Below, one piece after another: positions 18,322 through 28,000 of a stretch of 64,000 nt of DNA (position 1 is the first letter of the stretch; each line of letters begins with the position of its first letter). Source of the stretch: Pantoea sp. 18069 (lineage in GTDB: Bacteria > Pseudomonadota > Gammaproteobacteria > Burkholderiales > Burkholderiaceae_C); contig NZ_CACSJA010000001.1 in assembly GCF_902706035.1 (NCBI RefSeq), forward strand, positions 310,001-374,000, in the 5' to 3' direction. The position numbers were made by a program, and so were the translations under genes. The notes under the pieces were generated by a model. It searched no databases. It had not been told where the DNA came from and saw only the letters and a list, made by a program, of their open reading frames with translations.

Positions 18322-18377
18322 CATATTTAGTGGTAGCTGACGATGAGTGCACTCTGGATAAACGAAAGACCCACTGC

Positions 18378-19382
<1,005 letters not shown>

Positions 19383-19489
19383 AGACCGCATTCGCCGCGC
19401 GCCGCAACAAGGGACCGCGGCGCACACACAGCGTCATCGCCAGCGGCTAACATGTGCTGAATTCCTTTCGCACGCCCTGCCTCTTTCCC

Positions 19490-20716
19490 ATGCCTGCTTT
19501 TTCCTTCGAAGCCCTCGACGCCCAGGGCGCCTCCCGCAAGGGCACGCTAGAGGCCGATACGCCCAAGTCTGCGCGCAACCTGTTGCGCGCGCAGGCGCTG
19601 GTGCCGCTGTCCGTGGTTCCGCTGGGATCGGGCAGCGCGCCCGGCACGGAGCTGACCTGGCAGGAGCGCTGGTTCACCCGGCCGGTGTTCAATGCCAGCG
19701 CGCTCGCAGTCTGGACGCGCCAGCTCTCCGGGCTCGTGACTTCGGGCCTGCCGCTCGAGCGCGCGCTCAGCGCGCTCGCCGACGAAGCCGAAGACCAGCG
19801 CCAGCACCACCTGCTGGCCACGCTGCGCGCCGAAGTCAATGCGGGCTCGACGTTTTCGCGCGCGCTGCAGCAGCACCCGCGCGAGTTCTCCGAAATCTAT
19901 TGCGCGGTGATCGGTGCGGGCGAATCGAGCGGCAGCCTGGGCCTGGTGCTCGCCAGCCTGGCCGACGACCTCGAGGCGCGCCAGGCGCTGCAGTCCAAAC
20001 TGATAGGCGCGGCCCTTTACCCGGCCATCGTCTCGCTGGTGGCAATCGTCATCGTGCTGTTTCTCGTGAGCTATGTCGTGCCCCAGGTGGCCGGCGTGTT
20101 CGTCGGCACCAAGCGCCAGCTTCCCATACTGACCGTGGCCTTGCTCGCCATCAGCGATTTCGTGCGCGAATACGGCTGGGTGATGCTGGGCGTGCTGGTG
20201 TTCGGCGCGCTGGCCGCGCGCCAGTTGCTGCGCAATCCGGCGACGCGCGAGCGTTTCGACGCCGCCTGGCTGCGCCTGCCGCTGATCGGGCGCCTCGCGC
20301 GCAGCTACAACGCCGCGCGCTTTGCGAGCACGCTGGCCATGCTCGCGGGCGCGGGCGTGCCGATTCTCAAGGCCTTGCAGGCTGCGGCCGAAACGCTGGG
20401 CAACCGCGCGCTGCGCGCCGACGCGCTCGACGCGCTGGTGCTGGTGCGCGAAGGCGCGCCGCTGGCCTCGGCACTCGCCAAGAAACGTTTCCCGGGCCTG
20501 CTGGCAATGTTCGCGCGCCTGGGCGAGCAGACCGGCCAGTTGCCGGTGATGCTGCAGCGCGCGGCCACGCAGCTGTCGACCGAAGTCCAGCGCCGTGCCA
20601 TGCACATGGCGACCATTCTCGAGCCGCTGCTGATCGTCGTCATGGGCCTGGTGGTGATGCTGATCGTGCTCGCGGTGCTGATGCCCATCATCGAACTCAA
20701 CCAGTTCGTCAAATGA
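19490..20716 (+). CDS. gspF: Type II secretion inner-membrane platform protein GspF
   Basis: 408 aa polytopic protein. N-terminal FSFEALDAQGASRKGTLEADTPKSARNLLRAQALVPLSV, two duplicated cytoplasmic GspF domains (VWTRQLSGLVTSGLPLERALSAL and RFASTLAMLAGAGVPILKALQAAAETLGN) and TM helices near residues 170-195, 220-240 and 380-400 (ILEPLLIVVMGLVVMLIVLAVLMPI). The ATG at 19490 is preferred over a GTG at 19454. It would complete the gsp set but lies 3.2 kb after gspE, behind the luciferase-like gene. A 5'-nucleotidase gene follows after 21 nt. Confidence 0.96.
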   Translation: MPAFSFEALDAQGASRKGTLEADTPKSARNLLRAQALVPLSVVPLGSGSAPGTELTWQERWFTRPVFNASALAVWTRQLSGLVTSGLPLERALSALADEAEDQRQHHLLATLRAEVNAGSTFSRALQQHPREFSEIYCAVIGAGESSGSLGLVLASLADDLEARQALQSKLIGAALYPAIVSLVAIVIVLFLVSYVVPQVAGVFVGTKRQLPILTVALLAISDFVREYGWVMLGVLVFGALAARQLLRNPATRERFDAAWLRLPLIGRLARSYNAARFASTLAMLAGAGVPILKALQAAAETLGNRALRADALDALVLVREGAPLASALAKKRFPGLLAMFARLGEQTGQLPVMLQRAATQLSTEVQRRAMHMATILEPLLIVVMGLVVMLIVLAVLMPIIELNQFVK

Positions 20717-20737
20717 GCGCCGCCAGCGCCCCCTGCC

Positions 20738-21649
20738 ATGCCCATCACCCTCGCTGACAAGCTGGTCGTCGCGATCTCGTCGCGCGCGCTGTTCGACTTC
20801 GAGGAGGAGAACCGCCTGTTCGAGCGCAGCGACGCGGCCACCTATCTGCAGCTGCAGCGCGAGCGGCTCGAAATTCCGGCGCAGCGCGGCATCGCGTTTT
20901 CGCTGGTGCAAAAGCTGCTGGCCTTCAATACGCCCGATGCGCAGCGCGTCGAAGTGGTGATCCTCTCGCGCAACGACCCGGTCAGCGGGCTGCGCGCCTT
21001 CCATTCGGCGGAATCGGCCGGTATTGCCCTGCAGCGCGGCGTGTTCACCCAGGGACGGCCGCCGTTCGGCTACCTGCGCCCGCTGGGCGCGCACCTGTTC
21101 CTCTCGGCCAACGCCGACGACGTGACCGAAGCGCTGCGCCTGGGCTACCCGGCAGCCCATGTATTCACCGAGTCGGTGCAGGCCAGCCGCGCCCACCCGA
21201 ACGAAGTGCGCATCGCATTCGACGGCGATGCGGTACTGTTTTCCGACGAAGCCGAACGCGTATTCCAGGCCGAAGGCCTCGAAGCCTTCCAGCGCCACGA
21301 GACCGACCGGCACGGCCAGCCGCTGCCCGACGGGCCGTTCAAGCCGCTGCTGGCCGCGCTGCACCGGCTGCAGCAGATGGCCGCCGAAGTGTCGGGCGCC
21401 GATGCGTCCGGCATGCGCATTCGCACCGCACTGGTCACGGCGCGCAGCGCGCCGGCCCACAAGCGCGCGATCCAGACGCTGATGAGCTGGAACATCGCCG
21501 TCGACGAAGCCATGTTCCTCGGCGGGCTCAGCAAGGGCGCGTTCCTGCGCGAGTTCGAGCCCGATTTCTTTTTCGACGACCAGACCGGCCATGTGCGCAA
21601 TGCGTCCCTGCATGTGCCTTCGGGCCATGTGCGCAGCACGGGACCCTAG
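20738..21649 (+). CDS. 5'-nucleotidase (cytosolic NT5C1-type family)
   Basis: 303 aa, PF06189-type soluble 5'-nucleotidase that releases phosphate from nucleoside monophosphates. Segments that fit the family: KLVVAISSRALFDFEEENRLF, RVEVVILSRNDPVSGLRAFHSAES, HLFLSANADDVTEALRLGYPAAHV, RIAFDGDAVLFSDEAERVF (the DxD-containing loop) and EAMFLGGLSKGAFLREFEPDFFFDDQ near the C-terminus. It follows gspF closely and may be cotranscribed. Two pieces of its 3' end occur again at 33916-34004, on the far side of the catabolic island. Confidence 0.93.
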   Translation: MPITLADKLVVAISSRALFDFEEENRLFERSDAATYLQLQRERLEIPAQRGIAFSLVQKLLAFNTPDAQRVEVVILSRNDPVSGLRAFHSAESAGIALQRGVFTQGRPPFGYLRPLGAHLFLSANADDVTEALRLGYPAAHVFTESVQASRAHPNEVRIAFDGDAVLFSDEAERVFQAEGLEAFQRHETDRHGQPLPDGPFKPLLAALHRLQQMAAEVSGADASGMRIRTALVTARSAPAHKRAIQTLMSWNIAVDEAMFLGGLSKGAFLREFEPDFFFDDQTGHVRNASLHVPSGHVRSTGP

Positions 21650-21766
21650 AGCGGATTTCTGGATCATGGGAGACCCGACGGTCAGCGACCGTCCATCCTT
21701 CTATGGAGCCTACCCAAGCAATCTCTTTGCCGGCGAACGGCCCCTTTAAAGAGTTGAAATCCGCTC
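21649..21766. repeat. Short element with inverted ends next to the 5'-nucleotidase stop
   Basis: GAGCGGATTTC (21649-21659) and its exact inverse GAAATCCGCTC (21756-21766) bound 118 bp that encode nothing recognisable. It sits exactly at the left boundary of the catabolic island and could be a MITE-like element or an insertion-sequence end. Confidence 0.4.
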
Positions 21767-21774
21767 CAAGAACG

Positions 21775-21875
21775 TGTTCAAAGTCTTTTGAGCAAGAGCG
21801 CCAGGAATGCCAGATGTATGAACTGCAAGCTGGTGTTCAGATGTCTTTGCCGTCAACCACCGCAGCCCTCCTGTC
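21775..21875 (-). pseudogene. Possible remnant of a transposase C-terminus
   Basis: On the minus strand a short open stretch reads RQRHLNTSLQFIHLAFLALLLKRL then stop, preceded in frame by a stop. The motif FIHLAFLALLLKR resembles the C-terminal helix (HLA...LLKRL) of IS5-type transposases, and the stop is followed directly by GAACACGTTCTTGGAGCGG, like an IS terminal repeat. No longer transposase part was found. Identity is inference. Confidence 0.35.
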
Positions 21876-22015
21876 TTGCAGCTGAGCGGCACAGAGAGTT
21901 AACGCCGGGCTTGACATGCTCACGAGCTTAAGCCGGCATGGTCTAGCCGAACACTCCCCTCGTGCACATCCCGCACCGCGCTTGCCCGGGTTAAAGTTCT
22001 TTCTATTCACCTCAT

Positions 22016-22043
22016 GGAATACAATACTCACATAAAGTATTCC
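22016..22043. promoter_or_regulatory. Inverted repeat upstream of the nitroreductase gene, with a TACAAT box
   Basis: GGAATAC and GTATTCC form 7-bp arms 14 nt apart. TACAAT at 22020-22025 overlaps the left arm and may be a -10 element for the gene at 22183. The remaining sequence from 21880 to 22182 shows no gene. Confidence 0.4.
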
Positions 22044-22182
22044 AATTTCAATGGAAAATTTCAGACCCATTCATGGCTGAAATGCGCAGTGCGAGGCATG
22101 AAAAACTGGCACTGCTTCGGTTTGATCCGCTGTGGCACTTGCCACGGCATGTGCCCCATGACGGGCTTAGAGGAGTTGCAGC

Positions 22183-22767
22183 ATGATGGATGAAAAAGCC
22201 CTGAACCTACTGTTTCGGGAGGCGCGTTCGCACAATGGTTTTCTGGAAAAACCCGTCGACACCGCGATGCTCATGGCCTTGTATGAGCTGTTGAAGATGG
22301 GCCCCACCAGCGCCAACTGCAGCCCCCTGCGCATCATCTTCCTGCGCACGCAGGAAGCCAAGGCGCGGTTGCTGCCGGCGTTAAGCCCAGGCAACGTGGA
22401 CAAGGCATTGTCAGCGCCGGTCGTTGCCGTACTGGCGCACGACATCCACTTCTACCGCCGGGCAGCACAGTTGTTCCCGCACCGTCCGGAAATGTATGAC
22501 AGCTTTGCCGCGGATGCCCAGTTGGCCGAAACCACTGCATTTCGCAACGGTACCTTGCAGGGGGCTTATCTGATGATGGCGGCCCGCTCGCTCGGACTCG
22601 ATTGCGGACCTATGTCCGGCTTTGATGAGGCGATGGTGAATCAGCTGTTTTTCCCGCATGGCGATGTGCGGGTGAACTTCCTGTGCAATCTGGGCTATGG
22701 CGATGCCAGCAAGGTGTTTTCACGGCTGCCACGGCTGGCATTTTCGGACGCCTGCTCGATTCAGTGA
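22183..22767 (+). CDS. Nitroreductase family protein, RutE/HadB-like
   Basis: 194 aa FMN-dependent nitroreductase-fold protein. It follows the RutE-type pattern closely: LFREARSHNGF, LYELLKMGPTSANCSPLRIIF (FMN phosphate binding), LLPALSPGNVDKALSAPVVAVLAHD, FRNGTLQGAYLMMAARSLGLDCGPMSGFD and FLCNLGYGD. RutE reduces malonic semialdehyde to 3-hydroxypropionate in pyrimidine degradation; relatives act on other small aldehydes or nitro compounds. No other rut genes are present, so the substrate here is unknown. It is the first gene of the island and convergent with the porin gene at 22923. Confidence 0.9.
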   Translation: MMDEKALNLLFREARSHNGFLEKPVDTAMLMALYELLKMGPTSANCSPLRIIFLRTQEAKARLLPALSPGNVDKALSAPVVAVLAHDIHFYRRAAQLFPHRPEMYDSFAADAQLAETTAFRNGTLQGAYLMMAARSLGLDCGPMSGFDEAMVNQLFFPHGDVRVNFLCNLGYGDASKVFSRLPRLAFSDACSIQ

Positions 22768-22849
22768 AGATGATGGGGCCTCCGCGAGAGGTCCTGTGGG
22801 GGCGCTTGTGCACCCGTAGGCATGCGCCCATGCTGGGTGCATGCACTGG

Positions 22850-22880
22850 AAAAAAAGCCGCCAGCCCAAAGGCTGGCGGC
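22850..22880 (-). terminator. Rho-independent terminator of the island porin gene
   Basis: GCCGCCAGCC, loop TTTG, GGCTGGCGGC on the minus strand, followed by seven T. It may also serve the convergent nitroreductase gene. Confidence 0.85.
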
Positions 22881-22922
22881 GGTGAGCCGCTTCTGATCAG
22901 CGTCGGCCCGCGGGCGCGAATA

Positions 22923-23963
22923 TCAGAAAAGGTGGCGAATGCCCAACTCGGTGCCGCTCGTATTGTGACCGGCGGCATTCAGACCGGCAGTGCTCAAGCC
23001 TTCGTTGCCCACGACAACGTTGGAAAGGCCCTTGTTGATCACACGTGCGTGCGTGGCGTACAGCTGGGTGCGCTTGGACAGGTTGTAGCCCAGACCGACA
23101 GCGAACTTGCGGAAGTCATTGGCGCTGTTCTTGCGGTCGTAGCGGCTGTATGAAGCGCGCAGTTCACCGGCACCGAAGTAAGCGGTGGCGCCGATCAGCC
23201 AGGCAGTTTGCTTGATTTCGGGACGGGTGCCCGCCTTGGATGTCTCCTGCGCCCACTGGAACAGGGGCTTGACCATGCCGACGGTGTAAGAAACCCCCAG
23301 GTTGTGCGCCGTCACGTCCCCTTGGGCGGGAGCAATACCGGTATCGAGCTTGCCGGAGGCAAAGGCCACGTTGAGCGGGCCGTTGGCGTAGCCAGCGCGG
23401 ACACCGAAATAGTTGCCGGCCTTGGTGGCCGGGGCGGCGTTGGAAGCATTCTCGCCAAAGGCGTACTGGACCTGGCCATGGAAACCGCCGAGGTTGCGGG
23501 GCAGGAAGTAGCCGACCGAGTTGTTGTTACGCCGGGAGGCACCGAGCATGGAGTCCATCTGGGCTGCGCCGATGCCGTCGAACGGATCGAACAAGGCGCT
23601 GTTCCAGAACGTGGGAGCGTGGTCACGGCCCAGACGGACTTCACCGAAGGCGCCCGTCAGGCTCACGGTGGAGCGGCGCTGGAAATTCATGCCACCGCCC
23701 GGAGCACTGCCCGTGCCGGTGTCGGGGTGCAGTTGCCCCTCCAGATGAAAGCTGGCGGACAAGCCGCCACCCAGGTCTTGCGCGCCACGGATGCCAAAAC
23801 GGCTCTTGCTCTGGCCGCTGTTGCTCATGCCAATGACGTGGCCCTCAGAGCCGGACAGGCGGGCGATGCCAGCGTCAACGATACCGAACACAGTCACGGA
23901 AGATTGAGCCGTTGCTGCGCCGCAAGCAGCCAGCACAGCCAGGGCAATAAGTGAATTCTTCAT
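22923..23963 (-). CDS. Gram-negative porin of the catabolic island
   Basis: 346 aa outer-membrane porin. Signal peptide MKNSLIALAVLAACGAATA, then QSSVTVFGIVDAGIARLSG; strand FQRRSTVSLTGAFGEVRLGRD; C-terminal TELGIRHLF ending in Phe. The frame extends upstream to 24104, but the ATG at 23963 has a GGAGACGC Shine-Dalgarno and begins the signal peptide. The promoter region contains two GGTA/TACC half-sites (23989-24023) like those before the other island genes, so it is probably under the same GntR-type control and serves uptake of the island's substrate. Confidence 0.94.
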   Translation of the reverse strand: MKNSLIALAVLAACGAATAQSSVTVFGIVDAGIARLSGSEGHVIGMSNSGQSKSRFGIRGAQDLGGGLSASFHLEGQLHPDTGTGSAPGGGMNFQRRSTVSLTGAFGEVRLGRDHAPTFWNSALFDPFDGIGAAQMDSMLGASRRNNNSVGYFLPRNLGGFHGQVQYAFGENASNAAPATKAGNYFGVRAGYANGPLNVAFASGKLDTGIAPAQGDVTAHNLGVSYTVGMVKPLFQWAQETSKAGTRPEIKQTAWLIGATAYFGAGELRASYSRYDRKNSANDFRKFAVGLGYNLSKRTQLYATHARVINKGLSNVVVGNEGLSTAGLNAAGHNTSGTELGIRHLF

Positions 23964-23988
23964 TTCATGCGTCTCCAAGGCAATTAAA

Positions 23989-24023
23989 TTTTGGTACACA
24001 AAGTACACACAAAATATACCAAA
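23989..24023. promoter_or_regulatory. Candidate GntR operator half-sites upstream of the porin
   Basis: TTTTGGTA (23989-23996) and TATACCAAA (24015-24023) are inverted half-sites matching the TTGGTATACCAA palindrome seen elsewhere in the island. Between them is GTACACAAAGTAC. The rest of the gap to 24426 holds no recognisable gene. Confidence 0.5.
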
Positions 24024-24426
24024 CAAAACCATTGAATCCAAAACAAGCATCAACGGCATCCCCGGAGTGTTGTGTACACACGAAATACCCGCTTTCATCC
24101 GCAAGCCGCGCTGACTCGACGTCAGGGGATGTCACGGAGTCCCGCTTGCCGAACCGGCACGGTCGCGGTACCGGGTTTGCAGGGTGCAGGCCAGGATGGC
24201 CGCGGTGTTGAGCCCAGGCTCGAACTGCGCGGCACAGGGCCTCGGAGTCGTGCTGGATGAAGCCTCCGTGGCGGCCGCTGTACAGCTCAGCATCGGTGCC
24301 CTCCTCCGGGTAAGGACACGCCTGCATCAGTTCTCCGGCGGCATCGCCAATGCGAATTTTTGGCCTGAGCTGTCCACTCGTCCTGGTAAAAACACCTAGA
24401 TCACGAAACTTGATTCACAGTTGCAA

Positions 24427-24478
24427 TTTGGTATTTTATTTCATACATTAGGTATACCAATATTTGATGTCAAATATT
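24427..24478. promoter_or_regulatory. Operator region of the Bug/FAH/VOC unit: GGTATACC site plus a second palindrome
   Basis: TTTGGTA half-site near 24427, then GGTATACC at 24451-24458 in the context TTAGGTATACCAAT, then the perfect palindrome AATATTTGATGTCAAATATT (24459-24478). All lie 35-85 nt upstream of the binding-protein gene, in AT-rich DNA unlike its surroundings. Confidence 0.6.
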
Positions 24479-24512
24479 GGCCAACTACCGTTCAATGCTG
24501 AAAGGAACAGAG

Positions 24513-25469
24513 ATGTTTCATCGAGTCGCAGGTCTTGCTTTTGCCATGCTGTCTCTGGGGGCCGCAGCCCAGTCATGGCCTCAACGTCCCGTCACTATCG
24601 TGGTGCCGTATGGCGCGGGTGGAAACACGGACCTTATTGCCCGCATGACAGCCGCGCATCTGAGTCAAACCTTGGGCCAGTCCGTGGTGGTGGAAAACCG
24701 CGTCGGGGCCGGGGGTCTGGTTGCCGCCAAAGCCGTGCTGGCTGCTCCGGCCGACGGCTACACCCTGTTCATGGGGACGGCATCCCAGCTAGTGACTTCG
24801 CCGCACATCAACCCCAACATCACCTATGACGCGCTCAAGGACTTTGAGCCCATCATCAACATGGGGGCCAACGCCTTTGTCATCACGGTCAACTCCCAGT
24901 TGCCGGTCAAAACCCTGCCTGAGTTTGTGACCTATGCGAAGCAGCAGACGGGCAAGGTCAACTACGGCAGCGGCGGCATGGGAGGCGTGACCCATTTGGC
25001 GTCCCATCTGTTCTCGCGCCGCGCCGATGTAGATATGACCCACATCCCTTACAAGGGTGCCGCGGCAGCCATGGCGGATCTGCTTGGCGGACAAATCGAC
25101 ATGTACTCAGCCAGTCCGTCAGAAATCATTTCTCACATCAACAACGGGAAGATTCGTCCGCTCGCCATCTCCAGCGCCCAACGGCTCAAGGAACTACCCG
25201 ATGTTCCGACGATTGCGGAAACCTTCCCGGATCATGAAGTCTTGTCCTGGAACGGTCTACTGGCGAAGACTGGAACGCCGCCGGAAATCCTTGACCGTGT
25301 CGCCAGCGAAGTTGCCGAGATGCAAAAAGACCCGGCGATTCAGAAGAAACTGGTAGATGCGGGCATTGCGCCGCTTTACATCGCGCGTGCCGCCTTCGGT
25401 GCGCAGATTCAGAAGGAATATGCCATGTGGGCTCCGGTGCTCAAGAATTCTGGCATCAGGATGAACTAG
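24513..25469 (+). CDS. Tripartite tricarboxylate transporter (Bug family) periplasmic binding protein
   Basis: 318 aa. Signal peptide MFHRVAGLAFAMLSLGAAAQS, then WPQRPVTIVVPYGAGGNTDLIARMTAAHLSQTLGQSVVVENRVGAGG, the Bug-family signature. Further family segments are ADGYTLFMG, MTHIPYKGAAAAMADLLGGQIDMYS and KIRPLAISSAQR. ATG at 24513 has AAAGGAACAG upstream. No tctB/tctA permease genes are nearby, as is common for the many orphan Bug proteins of this order. It heads the unit FAH-VOC and lies directly behind the GGTATACC operator region. It likely binds a carboxylated intermediate or substrate of the pathway. Confidence 0.95.
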   Translation: MFHRVAGLAFAMLSLGAAAQSWPQRPVTIVVPYGAGGNTDLIARMTAAHLSQTLGQSVVVENRVGAGGLVAAKAVLAAPADGYTLFMGTASQLVTSPHINPNITYDALKDFEPIINMGANAFVITVNSQLPVKTLPEFVTYAKQQTGKVNYGSGGMGGVTHLASHLFSRRADVDMTHIPYKGAAAAMADLLGGQIDMYSASPSEIISHINNGKIRPLAISSAQRLKELPDVPTIAETFPDHEVLSWNGLLAKTGTPPEILDRVASEVAEMQKDPAIQKKLVDAGIAPLYIARAAFGAQIQKEYAMWAPVLKNSGIRMN

Positions 25470-25660
25470 CCAGGTGAAGACATAAACACCGGTTGCCGGC
25501 GTCCGGGCCTGCTTCCCCTCGGAAGCAGCCTCGTCGGAAAACAGATGTCCAGCCCAACACCTGTTGAATAGAGAACCCAAGGGCAATCAGGCCTGTCGGC
25601 GCAGCCTCGCTGCCATCCCACGACAGCCCGCAAATTACGTACTCCAAAGAAGGAAACACA

Positions 25661-26599
25661 ATGAACTGGATTGGTATTGCTGCGTACAAGTCAGCAGACA
25701 ACACACTGCGCACCGGATTGGTCGTGGACGGCAAGGTCTACGACGCGCAAGAAGCGCTGGAAGCCGCAGGGCAACAGGTGCGGTTGCCACCAAGCGGCCT
25801 TGCGGGCCTGCTTGCCGAATGGCAGGAGTCCAGCCCCGAGGTGCTCGCCGCGCTCGAGGCTGCGGCACAAGCCCAACAGGAAGGGCGCATCAAGCTCTCG
25901 CCACAGAGTGGTGCGCTGGGGATTCCCTATCACCCCGGCCGGATCTTCGCGACAGCGTCCAACTTCTACGATCACGCCGAGGAAATGGGAACCAAGCTGG
26001 CCCCGCGCAGCGAGAGCTCGCCCTATATTTTCATGAAGGCCGACAGCAGCGTCACGCCCACAAAGAGCGCCGTCATCATGCCGCCCGATACCGAACGGCT
26101 GGACTGGGAGGTGGAGCTCGCAGTCGTGATCGGCAAGGGGGGTCGCCATATTCCCGTCGAGCGCGCGCACGAACACATCGCCGGCTACACGATCATCAAC
26201 GACATCAGCGCACGCGACCTGAACCGGCGTACCGACTATCCCTTCTCGCACGACTGGTTTCGCGGCAAGAGCTTCGATACCTTCGCACCGTTGGGGCCAT
26301 GGTTTGTTCCGCGCGACTGCATTGGCGATCCGCAGAAGCTGCGCATGCGCCTGAGCGTGAATGGCGAGCTGATGCAAGACGCAACGGCCGAGGCCATGAT
26401 CTTCAATATCGCCGAGCAGATCTCGTATCTGTCCGGCATCCTGACCCTGCGCGGCGGCGACCTGATTGCCACCGGCACACCGACGGGCGTGGGCATGGGC
26501 CGCGGAGTCTTCCTTCGCCCCGGCGATGTGATGGTAGCGTCCATCGACCAGATCGGCTCCATAGAGAACCATGTCGTTGCGCAAACGGCATCCACATAA
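25661..26599 (+). CDS. Fumarylacetoacetate hydrolase (FAH) family protein
   Basis: 312 aa FAH-fold metal enzyme; members hydrolyse C-C bonds of acylpyruvates or act as hydratases or decarboxylases in ring-cleavage pathways. N-terminal ~85 residues are the small domain; the catalytic part contains GRIFATASNFYDHAEEMG, the metal-binding region RLDWEVELAVVIGKGGRHIP (ExE), GYTIINDISARDLNRR, GKSFDTFAPLGPWFV and LRGGDLIATGTPTGVGMG. Complete length. It follows the Bug gene after 191 nt and precedes a VOC protein by 35 nt, consistent with degradation of a ring-cleavage product. Confidence 0.93.
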   Translation: MNWIGIAAYKSADNTLRTGLVVDGKVYDAQEALEAAGQQVRLPPSGLAGLLAEWQESSPEVLAALEAAAQAQQEGRIKLSPQSGALGIPYHPGRIFATASNFYDHAEEMGTKLAPRSESSPYIFMKADSSVTPTKSAVIMPPDTERLDWEVELAVVIGKGGRHIPVERAHEHIAGYTIINDISARDLNRRTDYPFSHDWFRGKSFDTFAPLGPWFVPRDCIGDPQKLRMRLSVNGELMQDATAEAMIFNIAEQISYLSGILTLRGGDLIATGTPTGVGMGRGVFLRPGDVMVASIDQIGSIENHVVAQTAST

Positions 26600-26634
26600 T
26601 TTCCTTGATACCGAAAGAGCGAAAGGACAACGAT

Positions 26635-27180
26635 ATGGAAAAGCTCAAGCCGAAGCGCCTGGGTCACATGGTGCTCATGGTGAGGGACATCCAGAAATCC
26701 TGCACCTTCTACACCGAGGTTCTGGGCCTGGAGGTTTCCGACTGGATAGGCGACAAGATGGTGTTTCTGCGCGCCGGCTCGGACCATCACGACCTGGCAT
26801 TGGCGCAGCTGCCTGCAGACTCACCGGATCTGAACGACCTGCCGCGCTACTCGCGACCGGGCCTGGAGCATTTCTCCTACCTGATCGACAGTGAAGAAGA
26901 AATGGAACGCTCCGTGCGCGTGCTGCAGGCGCACAACATCGAAATCGTACGCGGCATAGGCAGGCACGGGCCAGGCAACAACCTGTTCCTGGTCTTCAAG
27001 GATCCGGACGGCAACAACGTCGAGGTGTACTGCGAAATGACACAGATTCCCAAGGATGAGGGTCACCAGGCCCAGGTGTGGGAGCGCAACCTGGAATCGT
27101 TTGACCAGTACCGGCTGGAACGCTTTGTCGTGCCGCCTCCGCCCCATCTGCTCGCGGCCAAAACGGGCACGGAGCAATGA
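26635..27180 (+). CDS. VOC superfamily protein, single-domain extradiol dioxygenase-like
   Basis: 181 aa. Two beta-alpha-beta-beta-beta modules with the type I extradiol metal triad in the right places: H11 in RLGHMVLMV, a His in RPGLEHFSYLI and a Glu in DPDGNNVEVYCE. The segment CTFYTEVLGLEV is the usual VOC helix. Single-domain proteins of this kind include ring-cleaving dioxygenases acting on simple catechols as well as glyoxalases. With an FAH hydrolase directly upstream, a ring-cleavage role is plausible. Shine-Dalgarno AAAGGAC is well placed. The Pro-rich C-terminus is unstructured. Confidence 0.85.
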   Translation: MEKLKPKRLGHMVLMVRDIQKSCTFYTEVLGLEVSDWIGDKMVFLRAGSDHHDLALAQLPADSPDLNDLPRYSRPGLEHFSYLIDSEEEMERSVRVLQAHNIEIVRGIGRHGPGNNLFLVFKDPDGNNVEVYCEMTQIPKDEGHQAQVWERNLESFDQYRLERFVVPPPPHLLAAKTGTEQ

Positions 27181-28000
27181 CCAGGGCAGGCACACGGATG
27201 GAGGGCCCGGAAAGGGCATGCCGTGGGCCTACCCCGGGGGCAACATCCACGCTGGGGAGTCAGGTCGTCCAGCGCTCAAATCCAGGGTCTACATAGCGCA
27301 GCCTTGCCGGCGGCACAAGCACTGCGCCGGAGGCTTTTCCACCCTGCCTCGGTCTCACCCAAAGCCGGGCGCATTCCTGGCCACGCGAAACGCCTTGCGC
27401 CCGACCTGGCACGGTTTCTTCTCTGCAAAGACAACCGGCCTCGCTCCTGCCTTCCCGAGAGTAAAAGGATTGACATCGTCATCACCCTGAAGAGACGGTG
27501 ACCGCGGCGCTGTCGCGCCGCGAAAATGTCCTCGCACCGTGGGGGCTGCGTCATGGTCGGTGCCGCCATCGCTGCAAGTTCACGCTCCTATTCCCAGACC
27601 TGGACTGCCCTGCCGGCTGGATGGCGCGTGCATGCCAACATCGACCAGGGCAACCGGGTTGCGCCAGCCGACTCTGCCTGCCAATACTGTGGCCATACCG
27701 ACCACCACACGGCAAAGTCATCGCCAGCGAGAAGACATGCCCCATCCTATGAACAAGGCTTGGGGAAAAGGCGTTGAAGCGGGCGCAGAAGTGCGCCCGG
27801 CGTCGGGTGAGACGGGGTGAAGCCGCCGAGGGCAAGCTCCAGGCGCCGTGGTCTGCGCCCCCCGGCTATAACGCCCTGGGATGTTTAGCGGTGGGACTCC
27901 CGCTCACAGCGGTCGACACAGGCCTTGAGGCGCCGTGGTGCATCAACCGCAAATCATCGATGTGCGGGCTCTCAGCCTGCATCTGGCCGAACTGCCGCGC
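27181..28000. other. 820-bp stretch without a recognisable gene
   Basis: Between the VOC gene and the 3' end of the convergent dehydrogenase gene. Several short frames are open on both strands but none has a start with ribosome site or recognisable composition. A GC-rich hairpin GCGGCGC-TGTC-GCGCCGC lies near 27504-27521 without a T tract. The region may hold decayed sequence left by island assembly. Confidence 0.5.

Noticed and set aside
23964..24104. N-terminal extension of the island porin
   Set aside because: The signal peptide begins at 23963 with a good ribosome site; the upstream part covers the operator region.
27498..27777. Overlapping frames in the gap after the VOC gene
   Set aside because: Several frames are open at once and none has a ribosome site or recognisable protein features.
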